From contig BCGQ01000001.1 of NCBI GenBank assembly GCA_001599355.1, positions 809,135 through 873,134 on the forward strand: a DNA stretch of 64,000 bases, in the 5' to 3' direction. The notes below the pieces were generated by a model. The model was not told the origin of the DNA and made no database searches. It worked only from the letters and a program-made list of their open reading frames with translations. Below are positions 63,629-64,000 of this stretch, piece after piece. The DNA comes from Nakazawaea peltata (Eukaryota > Ascomycota > Pichiomycetes > Alaninales > Pachysolenaceae). Both the position numbers and the translations under genes were made by a program. Every line of letters begins with the position of its first letter. Positions within the stretch are counted from its first letter, which is position 1.

Positions 63629-64000
63629 TTATACAGCATAACTAATAACCTCACCAGATGATGTCCCACCAACAACATAACTGTCCTTGTACCTAACATA
63701 ATTAACAATAGACGAATCACCATTATCACAAGTCCAATGTCTTTCTTCAACTCTATCGTAGATTTTGACAGATGATTCTCCATTACTACTAACGATTCTT
63801 CTTGAATCAAATTGTAAAGAGGAAATAGGAGAATCGTAAGCAAAGGCATCTACAATTCCACCAGTACGTAAATCCCAAATTCTAATAGAACGATCAGTAG
63901 ATCCTGTAGTAAGATGTTTATCATCGAATTGTAATGAAGTAACTGGACCAGTATGACCAACGAGTTGTCTGATCACTTCTCCTGATCTCAAGTCCCATAA
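63629..64000 (-). CDS. MDV1: WD40 mitochondrial fission adaptor, C-terminal part (runs off window end)
   Basis: The last 123 residues of a larger protein; the frame is open through base 64000 and ends with TAA at 63629-63631. WD40 repeats are evident: [40 protein letters not shown] and the closing [37 protein letters not shown] and [14 protein letters not shown] closely match the C-terminal beta-propeller of yeast Mdv1 and its paralogue Caf4, which recruit dynamin Dnm1 through Fis1. In species without the duplication there is one MDV1/CAF4 gene; which applies here cannot be seen. The N-terminal and coiled-coil parts are outside the window. Confidence 0.85.
   Translation of the reverse strand, partial: LWDLRSGEVIRQLVGHTGPVTSLQFDDKHLTTGSTDRSIRIWDLRTGGIVDAFAYDSPISSLQFDSRRIVSSNGESSVKIYDRVEERHWTCDNGDSSIVNYVRYKDSYVVGGTSSGEVISYAV

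Noticed and set aside
1-64000. Search for transposons, LTR elements, viral fossils, CRISPR arrays or transferred bacterial genes
   Set aside because: No reverse transcriptase, integrase, transposase or capsid-like frame and no long terminal repeats were seen; all recognised genes are ordinary yeast genes with similar codon use.

Overview
This window is a gene-dense piece of nuclear DNA from a budding yeast (Saccharomycotina). Almost every gene has a recognisable Saccharomyces/Candida counterpart. The few introns mostly use TACTAAC-type branch points. I saw no transposon, LTR element, viral fossil, CRISPR array, rRNA or tRNA gene. The most informative property is the genetic code. In-frame CTG codons fall repeatedly where orthologues carry a conserved alanine: CCT7, KAE1, MCM1, SNF1, PAH1, CEG1, CTT1, AMD1 and the Sir2 homologue. 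This points to the CUG-Ala yeasts (Pachysolen / Nakazawaea / Peterozyma lineage). Standard-code translations of these genes therefore carry false leucines. The comparisons rest on orthologue sequences recalled from memory.

Layout. 1-9.2 kb: MET2 (5' part), an unrecognised gene, a PWI-domain protein, SNF1 kinase, a UspA-domain protein and the PFA5 palmitoyltransferase. 9.2-20.3 kb: AMD1 and the ribosome-quality-control ligase LTN1 (divergent), an MFS transporter, and catalase T (CTT1) behind a promoter with STRE sites. 20.3-26.6 kb: a helical-repeat protein with a short intron, an unrecognised gene, APN1 with a short intron, a PWWP protein and MCM1. 26.6-31.6 kb: a gene-poor stretch with a 36-residue PMP1-like proteolipid, an unrecognised small protein with four consecutive CTG codons, and signals for 5'-leader introns. 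31.6-43.3 kb: CEG1, the DAP3-type mitoribosomal protein, SFT2, NAT1, PAH1 and a Sir2/Hst1 deacetylase. 43.3-53.4 kb: MRP10, an RCR-like membrane protein, an RTG3-like bHLH factor, SDH5, NUF2, PRP11, FAD1 (spliced), RIB2 and INP54. 53.5-64 kb: HRQ1 helicase, RPL30 and RPL24 (divergent), KAE1, SPC34, CCT7 and the 3' end of MDV1/CAF4.

The genes are ordinary housekeeping loci and do not form a functional cluster. The best leads are the CUG-to-alanine code; homopolymeric CTG tracts that become poly-Ala or PAA repeats under it; a preserved RPL30 autoregulatory kink-turn; a possible 0.8-kb intron in the MCM1 leader; a helically phased motif array between AMD1 and LTN1; and paired HomolD boxes between two ribosomal protein genes. 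Several start codons were moved from a TTG/GTG upstream to the first in-frame ATG. Four genes are given as spliced models built from splice-site and branch-point motifs plus reading frame.
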